This document shows positions 7,496 through 14,744 of a stretch of 24,552 bases of DNA, one piece after another (positions within the stretch are counted from its first letter, which is position 1; each line of letters opens with the position of its first letter). A model generated the notes under the pieces. The model searched no databases. It had not been told where the DNA came from and saw only the letters and a list, made by a program, of their open reading frames with translations. This DNA comes from CAYYGL01 sp964471235 (GTDB lineage: Bacteria > Calditrichota > Calditrichia > RBG-13-44-9 > J075). The translations under genes and the position numbers were made by a program. The stretch spans positions 1 through 24,552 of the forward strand of contig CAYYGL010000062.1 of NCBI GenBank assembly GCA_964471235.1, in the 5' to 3' direction.

Positions 7496-7690
7496 CCATT
7501 GCAAGGCGCGCCAAAAGGTGCCCCTTGCGGGGCAGATTATTCCCAATGACAACGTCACCAGGTTGTGGCAGGAAGCCTTCGGCAACACCTGCGCTATTTT
7601 CGCGCAAGCATTGCCAACGGCTTCACTTACGAGAAAAGCTTGTTCCAGAGAACCGCCTATCGCCGCGGCTACAATGAAATGTTATTCCCT
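7496..7690. other. GC-rich island in a gene-poor 660-bp stretch
   Basis: Between the GHL10 gene and rplQ (7297-7961) no convincing gene is present. Most of it is AT-rich, but this part is GC-rich and structured. TGCCCC-TTGC-GGGGCA (7519-7534) is a perfect hairpin. All three plus-strand frames stay open for 40-90 codons without family resemblance; one ends FTYEKSLFQRTAYRRGYNEM. A minus-strand frame at 7753-7890 (ends VPHLGTMPLFGK) is also unrecognised and lies beyond the rplQ terminator. A decayed gene or an unknown structured RNA are both possible. Confidence 0.3.
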
Positions 7691-7893
7691 GCATAAATTG
7701 ATACATAATTCTGGACTAAATCGGTATAATCCCGCTACTGCATAATATGATATTATTTTCCGAACAGAGGCATTGTCCCCAAATGTGGTACAATCTGAGG
7801 ATCGCCGGTAACCCTTTCCACAACCCCAACTTCAAATCCACCCGATTCACCCATTAGCAATTTTTCATCCTGACAAACATATTTCGAACCATA

Positions 7894-7930
7894 AAAAAAG
7901 CAGCGTCGGTTACCCGGGCGCTGCTTTTTT
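7894..7930 (-). terminator. strong intrinsic terminator closing the ribosomal supercluster
   Basis: AAAAAAGCAGCG (7894-7905) and CGCTGCTTTTTT (7919-7930) form a perfect 12-bp stem with a 13-base loop, 31 bases after the rplQ stop. The symmetry of the A and T tracts would let it work in both directions. Confidence 0.92.
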
Positions 7931-7961
7931 GAAGTCGTTGGCAATTGAGTTTCTTTCGAAC

Positions 7962-8738
7962 TTATTCTCCCGCTGCCTTCTCCTCGTCTTTACCCGCCTC
8001 CGCTGCCGGGGGCTCTTCTTCTGCTTTCTCTTCTTTGGCAGTTTTTTTCTTCGGTTTGGCTTTGGGTTTTGCTTTTGTTGTCTTCTTTTCAGCCGGTGCT
8101 TCTTCTGCTTCGGCAGGTTTTTCTTCGGTTGCTTCGGCTTCCGGAACCTTTTCCGGTTTCTCCGCTTCAGGAGCTTCTTCCGCGGGCTGCGCTTCTGCTG
8201 CTTCAGCTGCGGCTTTCGCTTCTTCCGGAGCGACCTCTGCTGCAGGCGCCTCTTCCGGAACTTCCGTGACTTCCTTTTCTGCTTTCTTTTTGGCGGCTTT
8301 CTTTTCCTTCGGTTTGGCTTCCGCTTTTTTCGCCGGTTTCTTTTTCTTCTTTTTACCGGCGCCTTCGTCAATAATCAACTCCTCAAACCCCACCACCTGC
8401 AAAATGGCAACATGGGCGCCATCGCCCCGCCGCTGACCCAGCTTTACCACCCGGGTGTAGCCGCCTTTACGCTTATCATAAGTGGGGGCAATCTCGTCAA
8501 ACAACTTCTTCACCAGGGCGTGATTCTGCAAAATCTTAAACGCCAATCGGCGGGAATGCACGGTGTCGTTCTTTCCGTAAGAAATCAACTTCTCGATATG
8601 GCTCTGCGCGGCTTTGGCTTTCGCCAATGTTGTCTTTATTTGATGATGCTCAAACAACGCCGCCGCAATATTCCGCAACAATGCTTTCCGGTGGCTGACG
8701 GTTCGTCCCAATTTTTTCACTTTTTTCCGATGTCGCAT
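7962..8738 (-). CDS. rplQ: 50S ribosomal protein L17 with long charged C-terminal extension
   Basis: Residues 1-123 are a normal L17 (starts MRHRKKVKKLGRTVSHRKA), a large-subunit protein close to the exit of the peptide tunnel. Residues 124-258 are an added low-complexity tail. It runs through a Lys-rich block with six consecutive Lys near 129-134, an Ala/Glu/Pro-rich acidic block from about 156 to 217, a second Lys-rich block (TTKAKPKAKPKKK), and an acidic end. Standard bacterial L17 is about 115-130 residues, so the tail doubles it. Such tails occur on L17 in the Bacteroidota side of the tree, but this one is long. GGGAG precedes the ATG. It is the last gene of the cluster. Confidence 0.96.
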   Translation of the reverse strand: MRHRKKVKKLGRTVSHRKALLRNIAAALFEHHQIKTTLAKAKAAQSHIEKLISYGKNDTVHSRRLAFKILQNHALVKKLFDEIAPTYDKRKGGYTRVVKLGQRRGDGAHVAILQVVGFEELIIDEGAGKKKKKKPAKKAEAKPKEKKAAKKKAEKEVTEVPEEAPAAEVAPEEAKAAAEAAEAQPAEEAPEAEKPEKVPEAEATEEKPAEAEEAPAEKKTTKAKPKAKPKKKTAKEEKAEEEPPAAEAGKDEEKAAGE

Positions 8739-8855
8739 GGAATCACTCCCTGTTTTTCAGATTTTCGAATCGACGACTCCCTCCTGACACGGGGTGCCGT
8801 CTTTCTGTTAAACTCATTGTTACGGGAAATCAGCAGCTAAACAAGAAGCTGGCGA

Positions 8856-9839
8856 TTAATCTTCCCCTTTGAGGTATTTATCCACATCCATTCCGAAGTA
8901 TAAGCCCTTCTTCTCCAGAATTTCCTGAATTTCCTGGAGGGACTTCCGCCCGAAGTTGCGGAACTTCAGCAATTCCGATTCATCCAGCCGTACCAGGTCG
9001 CCAATGGTTTTGATGTTGGCATTGCGCAGGCAGTTATGAGACCGCACCGAGAGTTCCAGCTCATCCACATTCATCTTCAGCAACTTCTTAATGCGCAATA
9101 CTTCTTCATCAATTTCCTGGGTTTCTTCTTCTTCGGGTTCAAAATCGAAATTGATAAACAGTTGCACATGGTCTTTGATGATCTTTCCGGCAAATGTCAG
9201 GGCGTCATCCGGAGTGGTGCTGCCGTCCGTTTCAATTTCCAGGATCAGCTTTTCGTAGTCGGTTCGCTGCCCCACCCGCACATTTTCCACCTTAAAGCGC
9301 ACATTCAGGATCGGTGTAAAAATGGAATCAATGGGAATTAACCCGATAGAAGATTCCAGGGGTTTGTTGTCCTCAGCGGAAACATAGCCCCGTCCCTTAC
9401 CGACCCGAATTTCCATATCAAAATCGGCTTTCTCATTCAAGGAAGCGATGTGTCGGTCCGGATTCAGCACTTCAAAATCGGTGGTGTACTTCTCCAGGTC
9501 GCCGGCTTTAAACTCGCCAGGTCCTTTTAAATGGAGGTTCACTTTGTCCGGTCGCTTGTTCAGCAGTTTGATACGAACTTCCTTCAGGTTCAGGATCATC
9601 TCCGTGAGGTCTTCCTGCATCCCCTCGACGGTCGTAAATTCATGCTGCACGCCATCAAGCCGGATCCCGGTTATCGCAGCACCTTGAATGGAGGATAACA
9701 ATACCCGGCGAAAAAGATTGCCCAGGGTTACGCCAAACCCCCTTTCCAACGGGGCAACGATAAACCGACCAAAAGTGGTCGAATAAGTGGCATCATCCAG
9801 TTCAACCTTTTCCGGTGTGATTAAATTCATTGAATTCAT
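8856..9839 (-). CDS. rpoA: DNA-directed RNA polymerase subunit alpha
   Basis: The alpha subunit dimerises to nucleate assembly of RNA polymerase and contacts promoter UP elements and activators. The 327 residues divide into an N-terminal assembly domain (about 1-232, with GFGVTLGNLFRRVLLSS near 35-50), an acidic linker (EPEEEETQEIDEE), and the C-terminal DNA-binding domain (about 250-315). The C-terminal domain keeps VRSHNCL, whose Arg266 corresponds to the UP-element-reading Arg265 of E. coli, and FGRKSLQEI. GGGAG lies four bases before the ATG. Unusually wide gaps flank it: 148 bp to rpsD and 117 bp to rplQ. Confidence 0.98.
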   Translation of the reverse strand: MNSMNLITPEKVELDDATYSTTFGRFIVAPLERGFGVTLGNLFRRVLLSSIQGAAITGIRLDGVQHEFTTVEGMQEDLTEMILNLKEVRIKLLNKRPDKVNLHLKGPGEFKAGDLEKYTTDFEVLNPDRHIASLNEKADFDMEIRVGKGRGYVSAEDNKPLESSIGLIPIDSIFTPILNVRFKVENVRVGQRTDYEKLILEIETDGSTTPDDALTFAGKIIKDHVQLFINFDFEPEEEETQEIDEEVLRIKKLLKMNVDELELSVRSHNCLRNANIKTIGDLVRLDESELLKFRNFGRKSLQEIQEILEKKGLYFGMDVDKYLKGED

Positions 9840-9987
9840 AGAACTCCCAACAAAATTTATTTGGTTAACGAATTATTACAATGTATTTGCAGTTTGATTG
9901 ATTCCGTTTCATTCATTCCGATTTGGTTTCCCTTCTCCCCTGGTAACGTCATCTTATTGCAGGGATAAGCTACAGAAACACAAGGAA

Positions 9988-10617
9988 TTATTTTGAGTAC
10001 AATTCGACGATCAGGTTTTCCTGCACTTCAATGGGAATGTCCTGTCGAGCCGGTTTTTCCAGAAATTCACCTTCCATCTTGGCTTTATCCACTCGCAGCC
10101 AGGGAACCATGGAATCTTCCGTAATCCGCCGCAGGGCTTCGTGGATAATTCCCAGTTTCCGGCTCTTTTCCCGAACCGTGATAACATCCCCGGCTTTCAC
10201 CATGTAGGAAGGAACATTCACCAGCCTGCCATTCACCAAAAAATGACGGTGCAACACCAATTGCCGTGCCGCATTGCGGGAAGGGGCAAATCCCAGCCGA
10301 TAAACCACGTTGTCCAGACGGCTTTCCAACAATTGCAGCAGGTTCTCGCCGGTAATCCCTTTCTGGCGGGTAGCTCTTTTATAGTAGTTACGAAATTGGG
10401 ATTCCAGCACCCCATAAATCCGTTTTACTTTTTGTTTTTCCCGCAACTGGATACCATATTCGGACAGCTTTACCCGGCGGGAAGCTCCATGTTGACCGGG
10501 GGCATAAGAGCGTTTTTCAAAAGAGCATTTTGCGGTTAAACAACGCGCCCCTTTTAAAAACAACTTCTCACCTTCACGCCGGCATAATTTACAAACGGGT
10601 CCTGTATAACGTGCCAT
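9988..10617 (-). CDS. rpsD: 30S ribosomal protein S4, zinc-binding form
   Basis: S4 is a primary 16S rRNA binder near the mRNA entry channel that affects decoding accuracy. The 209-residue product keeps the N-terminal zinc knuckle Cys9, Cys12, Cys26 and Cys31 (C+ form), then the S4 RNA-binding domain with RLDNVVYRLGFA and ARQLVLHRHFLVNGR. It lies 31 bp after rpsK. GGAG precedes the ATG by ten bases. In several bacteria S4 represses its own operon through an mRNA leader; candidate structures lie before rpsM here. Confidence 0.98.
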   Translation of the reverse strand: MARYTGPVCKLCRREGEKLFLKGARCLTAKCSFEKRSYAPGQHGASRRVKLSEYGIQLREKQKVKRIYGVLESQFRNYYKRATRQKGITGENLLQLLESRLDNVVYRLGFAPSRNAARQLVLHRHFLVNGRLVNVPSYMVKAGDVITVREKSRKLGIIHEALRRITEDSMVPWLRVDKAKMEGEFLEKPARQDIPIEVQENLIVELYSK

Positions 10618-10648
10618 TCAGTACTTTCTCCATACGCTTTAAATGAAT

Positions 10649-11038
10649 TTATACTCTTCGTTTTTTGGGAGGACGACAACCATTATGAGGAATGGGGGTA
10701 ACGTCTTTAATCGACAGGATTTCCATTCCGGCGGCCTGCAAGGAACGAATTGCCGCTTCTCGTCCGGCGCCCGGTCCTTTTACTTCCACATCCACCTGGC
10801 GCATCCCCAATTCCATGGCTTCTTTGGCTGCCGTCTCCGCCGCTAACTGGGCGGCAAACGGGGTATTTTTCCGAGACCCCTTAAATCCAACCTTTCCTGC
10901 CGTCGCCCAGGAAACAACATTGCCGTTTAAATCGGTGATGGTCACATTTGTATTGTTAAAGGTGGCTTTTATATGCGCCACGCCATGCGCATCTACTTGT
11001 GCTTTCTTTTTACGAACGGTACGACCTCTCTTCGCCAA
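10649..11038 (-). CDS. rpsK: 30S ribosomal protein S11
   Basis: S11 forms part of the 30S platform beside the E site. The 129 residues include HIKATFNNTNVTITDLNGN, the GFKGSRKNTPFAAQLAAE segment and the usual basic C-terminus NGCRPPKKRRV. Translation should start at a TTG (11036-11038), because AAGGAGG stands eight bases upstream and the protein then opens MAKRGR. An 88-bp gap separates it from rpsM. Confidence 0.97.
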   Translation of the reverse strand: MAKRGRTVRKKKAQVDAHGVAHIKATFNNTNVTITDLNGNVVSWATAGKVGFKGSRKNTPFAAQLAAETAAKEAMELGMRQVDVEVKGPGAGREAAIRSLQAAGMEILSIKDVTPIPHNGCRPPKKRRV

Positions 11039-11079
11039 TGCGCGATCCTCCTTCTAAAAATGAATAAATTGCTTTCATA

Positions 11080-11113
11080 CTCCCCGGCTTGTCAACCGCT
11101 TCTCCCGGGTAAG
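11080..11113 (-). promoter_or_regulatory. hairpin in the rpsM-rpsK gap
   Basis: In the transcript CUUaCCCGG can pair with CCGGGGAG (eight pairs, one bulged A, one G-U) around a 17-base loop. It lies about 40 bases before the rpsK start, clear of its ribosome-binding site. No T tract follows, so it is not a terminator; RNA processing, stabilisation or protein binding are possible roles. Confidence 0.35.
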
Positions 11114-11126
11114 TTCCGCAGATACT

Positions 11127-11495
11127 TTATTTTTTCTTTTTCATTACCGACCGACGTCGACCTTTCCGGGTGCGGGCGTTGGTAGAAGTCCGCTGCCCCC
11201 GTACCGGTAATCCCATTTTATGCCGTATTCCCCGATAACAACCGATATCGATCAACCGCTTGATATTCATGTTGATTTCGGCTTTTAACGCCCCTTCCAC
11301 CTTGTAATTCTGCTGGATGTTCTCACGAATCTTACGTACCTGATCATCGGTTAAATCCGAGACCCGGGTGGACGGATCAACACCGGTGGCTTCACATATC
11401 TTCAATGCCGTGGTTCGCCCTATCCCGAAGATATAGGTCAGGGCAATGCCTAATGATTTATGTTTCGGTAAATCTACACCAACAATACGAGCCAA
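11127..11495 (-). CDS. rpsM: 30S ribosomal protein S13
   Basis: S13 sits on the 30S head and bridges to the large subunit, contacting P-site tRNA through its basic tail. The frame is open from a GTG at 11505-11507, but the standard S13 opening MARIVGVDLP begins at TTG 11493-11495, with GGAGG five bases upstream. The earlier GTG would contain that site itself. From the TTG the protein has 122 residues, the usual length, with GIRHKMGLPVRGQRTSTNAR near the end. The 77-bp gap to rpmJ carries hairpins. Confidence 0.97.
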   Translation of the reverse strand: MARIVGVDLPKHKSLGIALTYIFGIGRTTALKICEATGVDPSTRVSDLTDDQVRKIRENIQQNYKVEGALKAEINMNIKRLIDIGCYRGIRHKMGLPVRGQRTSTNARTRKGRRRSVMKKKK

Positions 11496-11510
11496 AGTAA
11501 CCTCCACAAA

Positions 11511-11554
11511 AATTGTTTTTTGACAATTCGCTACCGGTTACAACCGAGAACCGG
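11511..11554 (-). promoter_or_regulatory. two hairpins in the leader of rpsM
   Basis: In the transcript CCGGUU pairs with AACCGG (11554-11549 with 11539-11534, 9-base loop), followed by AAUUGU pairing with ACAAUU (11528-11523 with 11516-11511). The second hairpin ends just before the rpsM ribosome-binding site and runs into a short U stretch. The alpha-operon S4 control element of E. coli occupies the same place, but the sequence is not comparable by eye. Confidence 0.35.
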
Positions 11555-11572
11555 CAACTTGCAACTGCTGAA

Positions 11573-11689
11573 CTATCCCTGCCGTTGTTTATGACGCGGA
11601 TTTCGTTTGCAGATCACCCGGACCACCCCTTTTCGACGGATGATTTTGCAGTGTTCGCAACGTTTTTTTACTGATGCCTGTACTTTCAT
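11573..11689 (-). CDS. rpmJ: 50S ribosomal protein L36
   Basis: This 38-residue gene reads MKVQASVKKRCEHCKIIRRK and onward, ending HKQRQG. It is the zinc-binding form of L36, with ligands Cys11, Cys14, Cys27 and His33. L36 is the smallest large-subunit protein and helps stabilise 23S rRNA folding. AGGA stands upstream of the ATG, and the gene follows infA by 12 bp, the classic order. Confidence 0.97.
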   Translation of the reverse strand: MKVQASVKKRCEHCKIIRRKGVVRVICKRNPRHKQRQG

Positions 11690-11701
11690 AACGTCATCCT
11701 T

Positions 11702-11920
11702 TTATTTATAGCGATAGGTAATTCGCCCCCTGCTCAGGTCATAAGGAGATAATTCCAACTTCACCTTATCGCCGGGTAATATTTTGATAAAATGCATGCG
11801 CATTTTTCCGGATACGTGGGCTAACACCTCGTGCCCATTCTCCAACTCTACCCGGAATGTCGCATTGGGTAACGTCTCTTTGATAATGCCATCTACGACT
11901 ATAGGTTGTTCTTTTGCCAC
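11702..11920 (-). CDS. infA: translation initiation factor IF-1
   Basis: IF1 is a single OB-fold protein that covers the 30S A site during initiation. The 72 residues are the standard length and show IKETLPNATFRVELENGHEVLAHVSGKMR followed by the GDKVKLELSPYDLSRGRITYR C-terminal strand region. It starts at a GTG (11918-11920) with AAGGA seven bases upstream, and lies four bases after map, so the two are probably translated together. Confidence 0.98.
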   Translation of the reverse strand: MAKEQPIVVDGIIKETLPNATFRVELENGHEVLAHVSGKMRMHFIKILPGDKVKLELSPYDLSRGRITYRYK

Positions 11921-11924
11921 TAAC

Positions 11925-12692
11925 TTATCCTTCCGGTGTCAAATGATGTTTGGTTAATATTTCCGGTTCTCCATCAACCAACACCACGGTATGTTCATAA
12001 TGGGCAGAAGGCTGATGATCAGCCGTTACAATTGTCCAGTTATCGGAACGGGTATAGACTTTTTCAGTGCCCATGTTGATCATCGGTTCAATTGCCAGGG
12101 TAAATCCGGCTTTTAGCAAAGGACCCCGTCCACGTTTACCATAATTGGGCACCTGGGGATCTTCATGCAACTTCTTTCCGATACCATGCCCAACCAGATC
12201 CCGCACCACGGAATATCCGTGCGACTCGGCATATTCCTGAATGGTTGCCGAAATATCCTGCAAGCGGTTACCGACCCGCGCCTGTTCAATCCCTTTATAA
12301 AGCGCTTCCCAGGTAATCCGCATCAATCGTTTCTTTTCCTCGCTGATCTCACCAACCGCAAATGTATAGGCGCTATCTCCGTAATATCCCTTAAAGCGTA
12401 CTCCCACATCAACACTGACAATTTGCCCTTCCGCCAAAATTCGTTTCCTGGACGGAATTCCGTGCACAACTTCTTCATCTATCGAGATGCAGGCGCTTGC
12501 CGGAAACCCATATAATCCTTTAAATGCCGGGTAAGCGCCTCTGGATAACACAAACTGCTCTATCTTTTTATCAATCTCCCCGGTGGAAATCCCCGGTTTT
12601 ATCAAGGTACTTACATATTCAAATGTTTCGGCAACAATTCGAGAGCTAATCCGCATTAGCTCTATTTCTTTCGCATTTTTAATGGTAATCAT
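11925..12692 (-). CDS. map: methionine aminopeptidase, type I
   Basis: The enzyme removes the initiator methionine from new proteins in the cytosol. All five metal ligands are visible: Asp95 and Asp106 (SVDVG and GDSAYT), His169 in GHGIGKKLHE, Glu202 in AIEPM, and Glu233 in YEHTVVL. His77 in VVHGIP is also present. At 255 residues with no N-terminal zinc-finger extension it is a type Ia form. It lies nine bases after secY without a clear Shine-Dalgarno sequence, so it may depend on translation of secY. adk, often found between secY and map, is absent. Confidence 0.98.
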   Translation of the reverse strand: MITIKNAKEIELMRISSRIVAETFEYVSTLIKPGISTGEIDKKIEQFVLSRGAYPAFKGLYGFPASACISIDEEVVHGIPSRKRILAEGQIVSVDVGVRFKGYYGDSAYTFAVGEISEEKKRLMRITWEALYKGIEQARVGNRLQDISATIQEYAESHGYSVVRDLVGHGIGKKLHEDPQVPNYGKRGRGPLLKAGFTLAIEPMINMGTEKVYTRSDNWTIVTADHQPSAHYEHTVVLVDGEPEILTKHHLTPEG

Positions 12693-12701
12693 GGGATTAC
12701 T

Positions 12702-14009
12702 TTATCTTCTTCTGCCTCGAATCCTGCCGCTCTTGCTGAATCCTTCATAATAGCGCATGTGTAAGTGGGATTCGACTTGCTGGATAAAATCCAAGGCAAC
12801 TCCCACGATGATTAACAATCCGGTGCCTCCGAAGAAAGAGGCATACGCAAAGGAAATATGAAGAAACTTCACCAGGATATAGGGAATAATTGCCACAACG
12901 GCAAGGGCAATAGAACCTGGCAATGTAACCCGAGTTAAGATTCGATCCAGATATTCGGCGGTTTTTTTGCCGGGTCGTACCCCGGGGATAAACCCACCCT
13001 GTTTTTTCAAGTTGTCCGCCACTTCCGTGGGATTTAAGATAATTGCCGTATAAAAATAGGTAAAAAAGATGATCAGGGTTCCATACACCAGCCAATAAAA
13101 CCAATGATCAAACGATAAGATCCGGGCTAACCACAACATCACTGCGCTTTCCGGAAACACCGAAATTAGTGTGCTGGGGATAAACATGATGGCCTGGGCA
13201 AAGATAATCGGCATCACCCCGGCAGTATTGATCCGCAGCGGAAAATGGGTGTTCACGCCACCGTATATCTTTCGTCCCACCACCCGCTTGGCATATTGCA
13301 CCGGAATTTTCCGTTGCGCCTGAGTTAAGGCGACAATAAACGCGATGATTAAAAACGCCAGACCAATCAACATAATTTCCAGCAACAACGTCCGATTCTC
13401 ACTCTGGAATTCTACCCATTCCACACTGAGGGCGCTGGGTAAGCGGGCAATAATCCCGATCATAATGATCAGGGAAATACCGTTCCCTATCCCCCTTTCG
13501 GTAATTTGTTCCCCTAACCACATAATCAGCATGGTGCCGGTTGCCATGGTAACCATCGTCATCAGTTTAAACCCCATGCCGGGGTGCAAGACCACCTGTT
13601 GACTTTCCAGCCAGATGGCAACCCCAAAAGATTGCATTGCCGAAATCGCCAGGGTGGCATAACGAGTATACTGGGTGATTTTCTTCCGTCCCTCTTCACC
13701 GGATTGTTGCAAACGTTGAATCGATGGTACGACGGCGCCCAATAACTGAAAGATAATGGAGGCGCTGATATAGGGCATAATCCCCAGTCCAAAGACCGCT
13801 GCTTTTCGGAATGCCCCACCGGCAAAAATATCATACAATCCCAACAGAGTTCCCGAGATGTCTTTCATGCGTTCTGCCAGCACGGCAGTATCAATTCCGG
13901 GAGTAACAATGTGCGTTCCCACTCGTTCAATTGCCAATAAAAGGATTGTAAACAAAATCCGCTTTCTCAGGTCCGTGATCTTGAAAATATTCCGAAAGGT
14001 TTCGATCAT
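12702..14009 (-). CDS. secY: protein translocase subunit SecY
   Basis: SecY is the pore subunit of the SecYEG channel in the cytoplasmic membrane. The 435 residues are the normal size and contain about ten hydrophobic segments. Recognisable parts are the first membrane helix after FRNIFKITDLRKRILFT, the plug region after it, GIGNGISLIIMIGI near 180, and the cytoplasmic loop with KRVVGRKIYGG and IPVQYAKR. The last loop, GFIPGVRPGKKTAEYLD, binds ribosome and SecA. Its ATG overlaps the rplO stop by four bases (ATGA), so translation is probably coupled. Confidence 0.98.
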   Translation of the reverse strand: MIETFRNIFKITDLRKRILFTILLLAIERVGTHIVTPGIDTAVLAERMKDISGTLLGLYDIFAGGAFRKAAVFGLGIMPYISASIIFQLLGAVVPSIQRLQQSGEEGRKKITQYTRYATLAISAMQSFGVAIWLESQQVVLHPGMGFKLMTMVTMATGTMLIMWLGEQITERGIGNGISLIIMIGIIARLPSALSVEWVEFQSENRTLLLEIMLIGLAFLIIAFIVALTQAQRKIPVQYAKRVVGRKIYGGVNTHFPLRINTAGVMPIIFAQAIMFIPSTLISVFPESAVMLWLARILSFDHWFYWLVYGTLIIFFTYFYTAIILNPTEVADNLKKQGGFIPGVRPGKKTAEYLDRILTRVTLPGSIALAVVAIIPYILVKFLHISFAYASFFGGTGLLIIVGVALDFIQQVESHLHMRYYEGFSKSGRIRGRRR

Positions 14010-14446
14010 AATAGCGTTACCACGCCTCCTGCTTTTTCAATTTTTTCCCGGGCTGTTTTGCTTACCGCATGTACTTTGATGGCAACCTTTTTATTGATTT
14101 CACCGGTTCCCAAAATTTTTACCGGTGCATCACCTTTTTTAATCAATCCATACTCTTTTAAGACCTCCGGCGTGATTTCGTCCGGCTTGTCAATCCGTTC
14201 CAAATCCTGAACATTCACGACCTGAAACACCTTTTTACCATGTTGATAAAACCCGAACTTGGGCAGCCGTCGCTGGATGGGCATCTGCCCGCCTTCGAAC
14301 CACGCCCGCTGCTTGGAGCCGGACCGGGACCGTTGTCCTTTGTGCCCGCGGCCGGCGGTGCCACCGCTACCGGACCCCTGACCGCGCCCCAACCGTTTAT
14401 TCCCTCTCGTCGATCCCGCTGCTTTTTTTAATGAACCAATATCCAT
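14006..14446 (-). CDS. rplO: 50S ribosomal protein L15
   Basis: L15 is a late-assembly large-subunit protein with a long glycine- and arginine-rich N-terminal tail that threads through 23S rRNA. The tail is seen here as GRGQGSGSGGTAGRGHKGQ, followed by GFEGGQMP-type sequence (WFEGGQMPIQRRLPKFGF) and the globular end with GAGEI-type GTGEINKKVAIKVHAVS. The 146 residues are typical. GAGGA precedes the ATG by eight bases. Its stop overlaps secY, while a structured 76-bp gap separates it from rpmD. Confidence 0.97.
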   Translation of the reverse strand: MDIGSLKKAAGSTRGNKRLGRGQGSGSGGTAGRGHKGQRSRSGSKQRAWFEGGQMPIQRRLPKFGFYQHGKKVFQVVNVQDLERIDKPDEITPEVLKEYGLIKKGDAPVKILGTGEINKKVAIKVHAVSKTAREKIEKAGGVVTLL

Positions 14447-14479
14447 TTCTTCTATTCCTCAATAAAAAATTCGCCGCCT

Positions 14480-14518
14480 CCGGTTGCCTGGCAATCCGGT
14501 TTTCGAATTCGGCAACCG
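14480..14518 (-). promoter_or_regulatory. mutually exclusive hairpins in the rpmD-rplO gap
   Basis: In the transcript one segment, GGCAACCGG (14488-14480), can pair with CGGUUGCC (14518-14511, 8 bp, 22-base loop). It can instead pair with the nearer CCGGAUUGCC (14499-14490), giving eight pairs with one bulged A and a CAG loop. A U6 tract follows ten bases downstream. Two competing stems sharing a strand is the layout of attenuators and protein-controlled leaders. Confidence 0.45.
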
Positions 14519-14522
14519 CTCC

Positions 14523-14723
14523 TTAATCCACCTCTTCTACAGTTAACAAATATTGCACCTTCCGGATCATTCCCCGGATTTGCGGGGTATCCTGCTTTAA
14601 TACTGTGTGATGAATTCGCTTTAACCCCAGTGCTTCTATCGTTCGCTTATGATCAGCTTTCCTGCCGATTAAACTACGGACCTGGGTAATCTTTAACATT
14701 TTTTCTTTCTTTTTCTTAGCCAT
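14523..14723 (-). CDS. rpmD: 50S ribosomal protein L30
   Basis: L30 is a small large-subunit protein near the 5S rRNA side. From ATG 14721-14723 the product has 66 residues, with the family pattern KITQVRSLIGRKADHKRTIEALGLKRIHHTV and the end RKVQYLLTVEEVD. An upstream in-frame TTG at 14739-14741 would add six residues, but the Lys-rich opening from the ATG is more usual. It lies 21 bp after rpsE. Confidence 0.95.
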   Translation of the reverse strand: MAKKKKEKMLKITQVRSLIGRKADHKRTIEALGLKRIHHTVLKQDTPQIRGMIRKVQYLLTVEEVD

Positions 14724-14744
14724 AGCTGCGTCTCTTTCCAAAGG

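Noticed and set aside
7549..7595. CAGGTTGTGG...AGGAAGCC as a possible SRP RNA (4.5S-like) core.
   Set aside because: The conserved GGAA-loop stem and the GGAAGGAAGCAG order are not matched; similarity is limited to a few bases.
7910..8371. Long minus-strand frame of Arg/Lys-rich sequence overlapping the end of rplQ.
   Set aside because: It is the shifted-frame reading of the low-complexity L17 tail; repetitive codons keep all frames open.
7929..8840. 303-codon plus-strand open frame rich in Phe, Arg and Leu.
   Set aside because: It is the antisense of the Lys/Glu-rich L17 gene, with no ribosome-binding site or family features.
9840..9987. 148-bp gap between rpsD and rpoA as an internal promoter or missed small gene.
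   Set aside because: TGTAATAAT resembles a -10, but no -35 fits, and no frame of useful length with a start and binding site is present.
11090..11095. Perfect minus-strand TTGACA in the rpsM-rpsK gap, possible internal promoter.
   Set aside because: No acceptable -10 box lies 16-18 bp downstream, and the hexamer falls in the loop of a hairpin.
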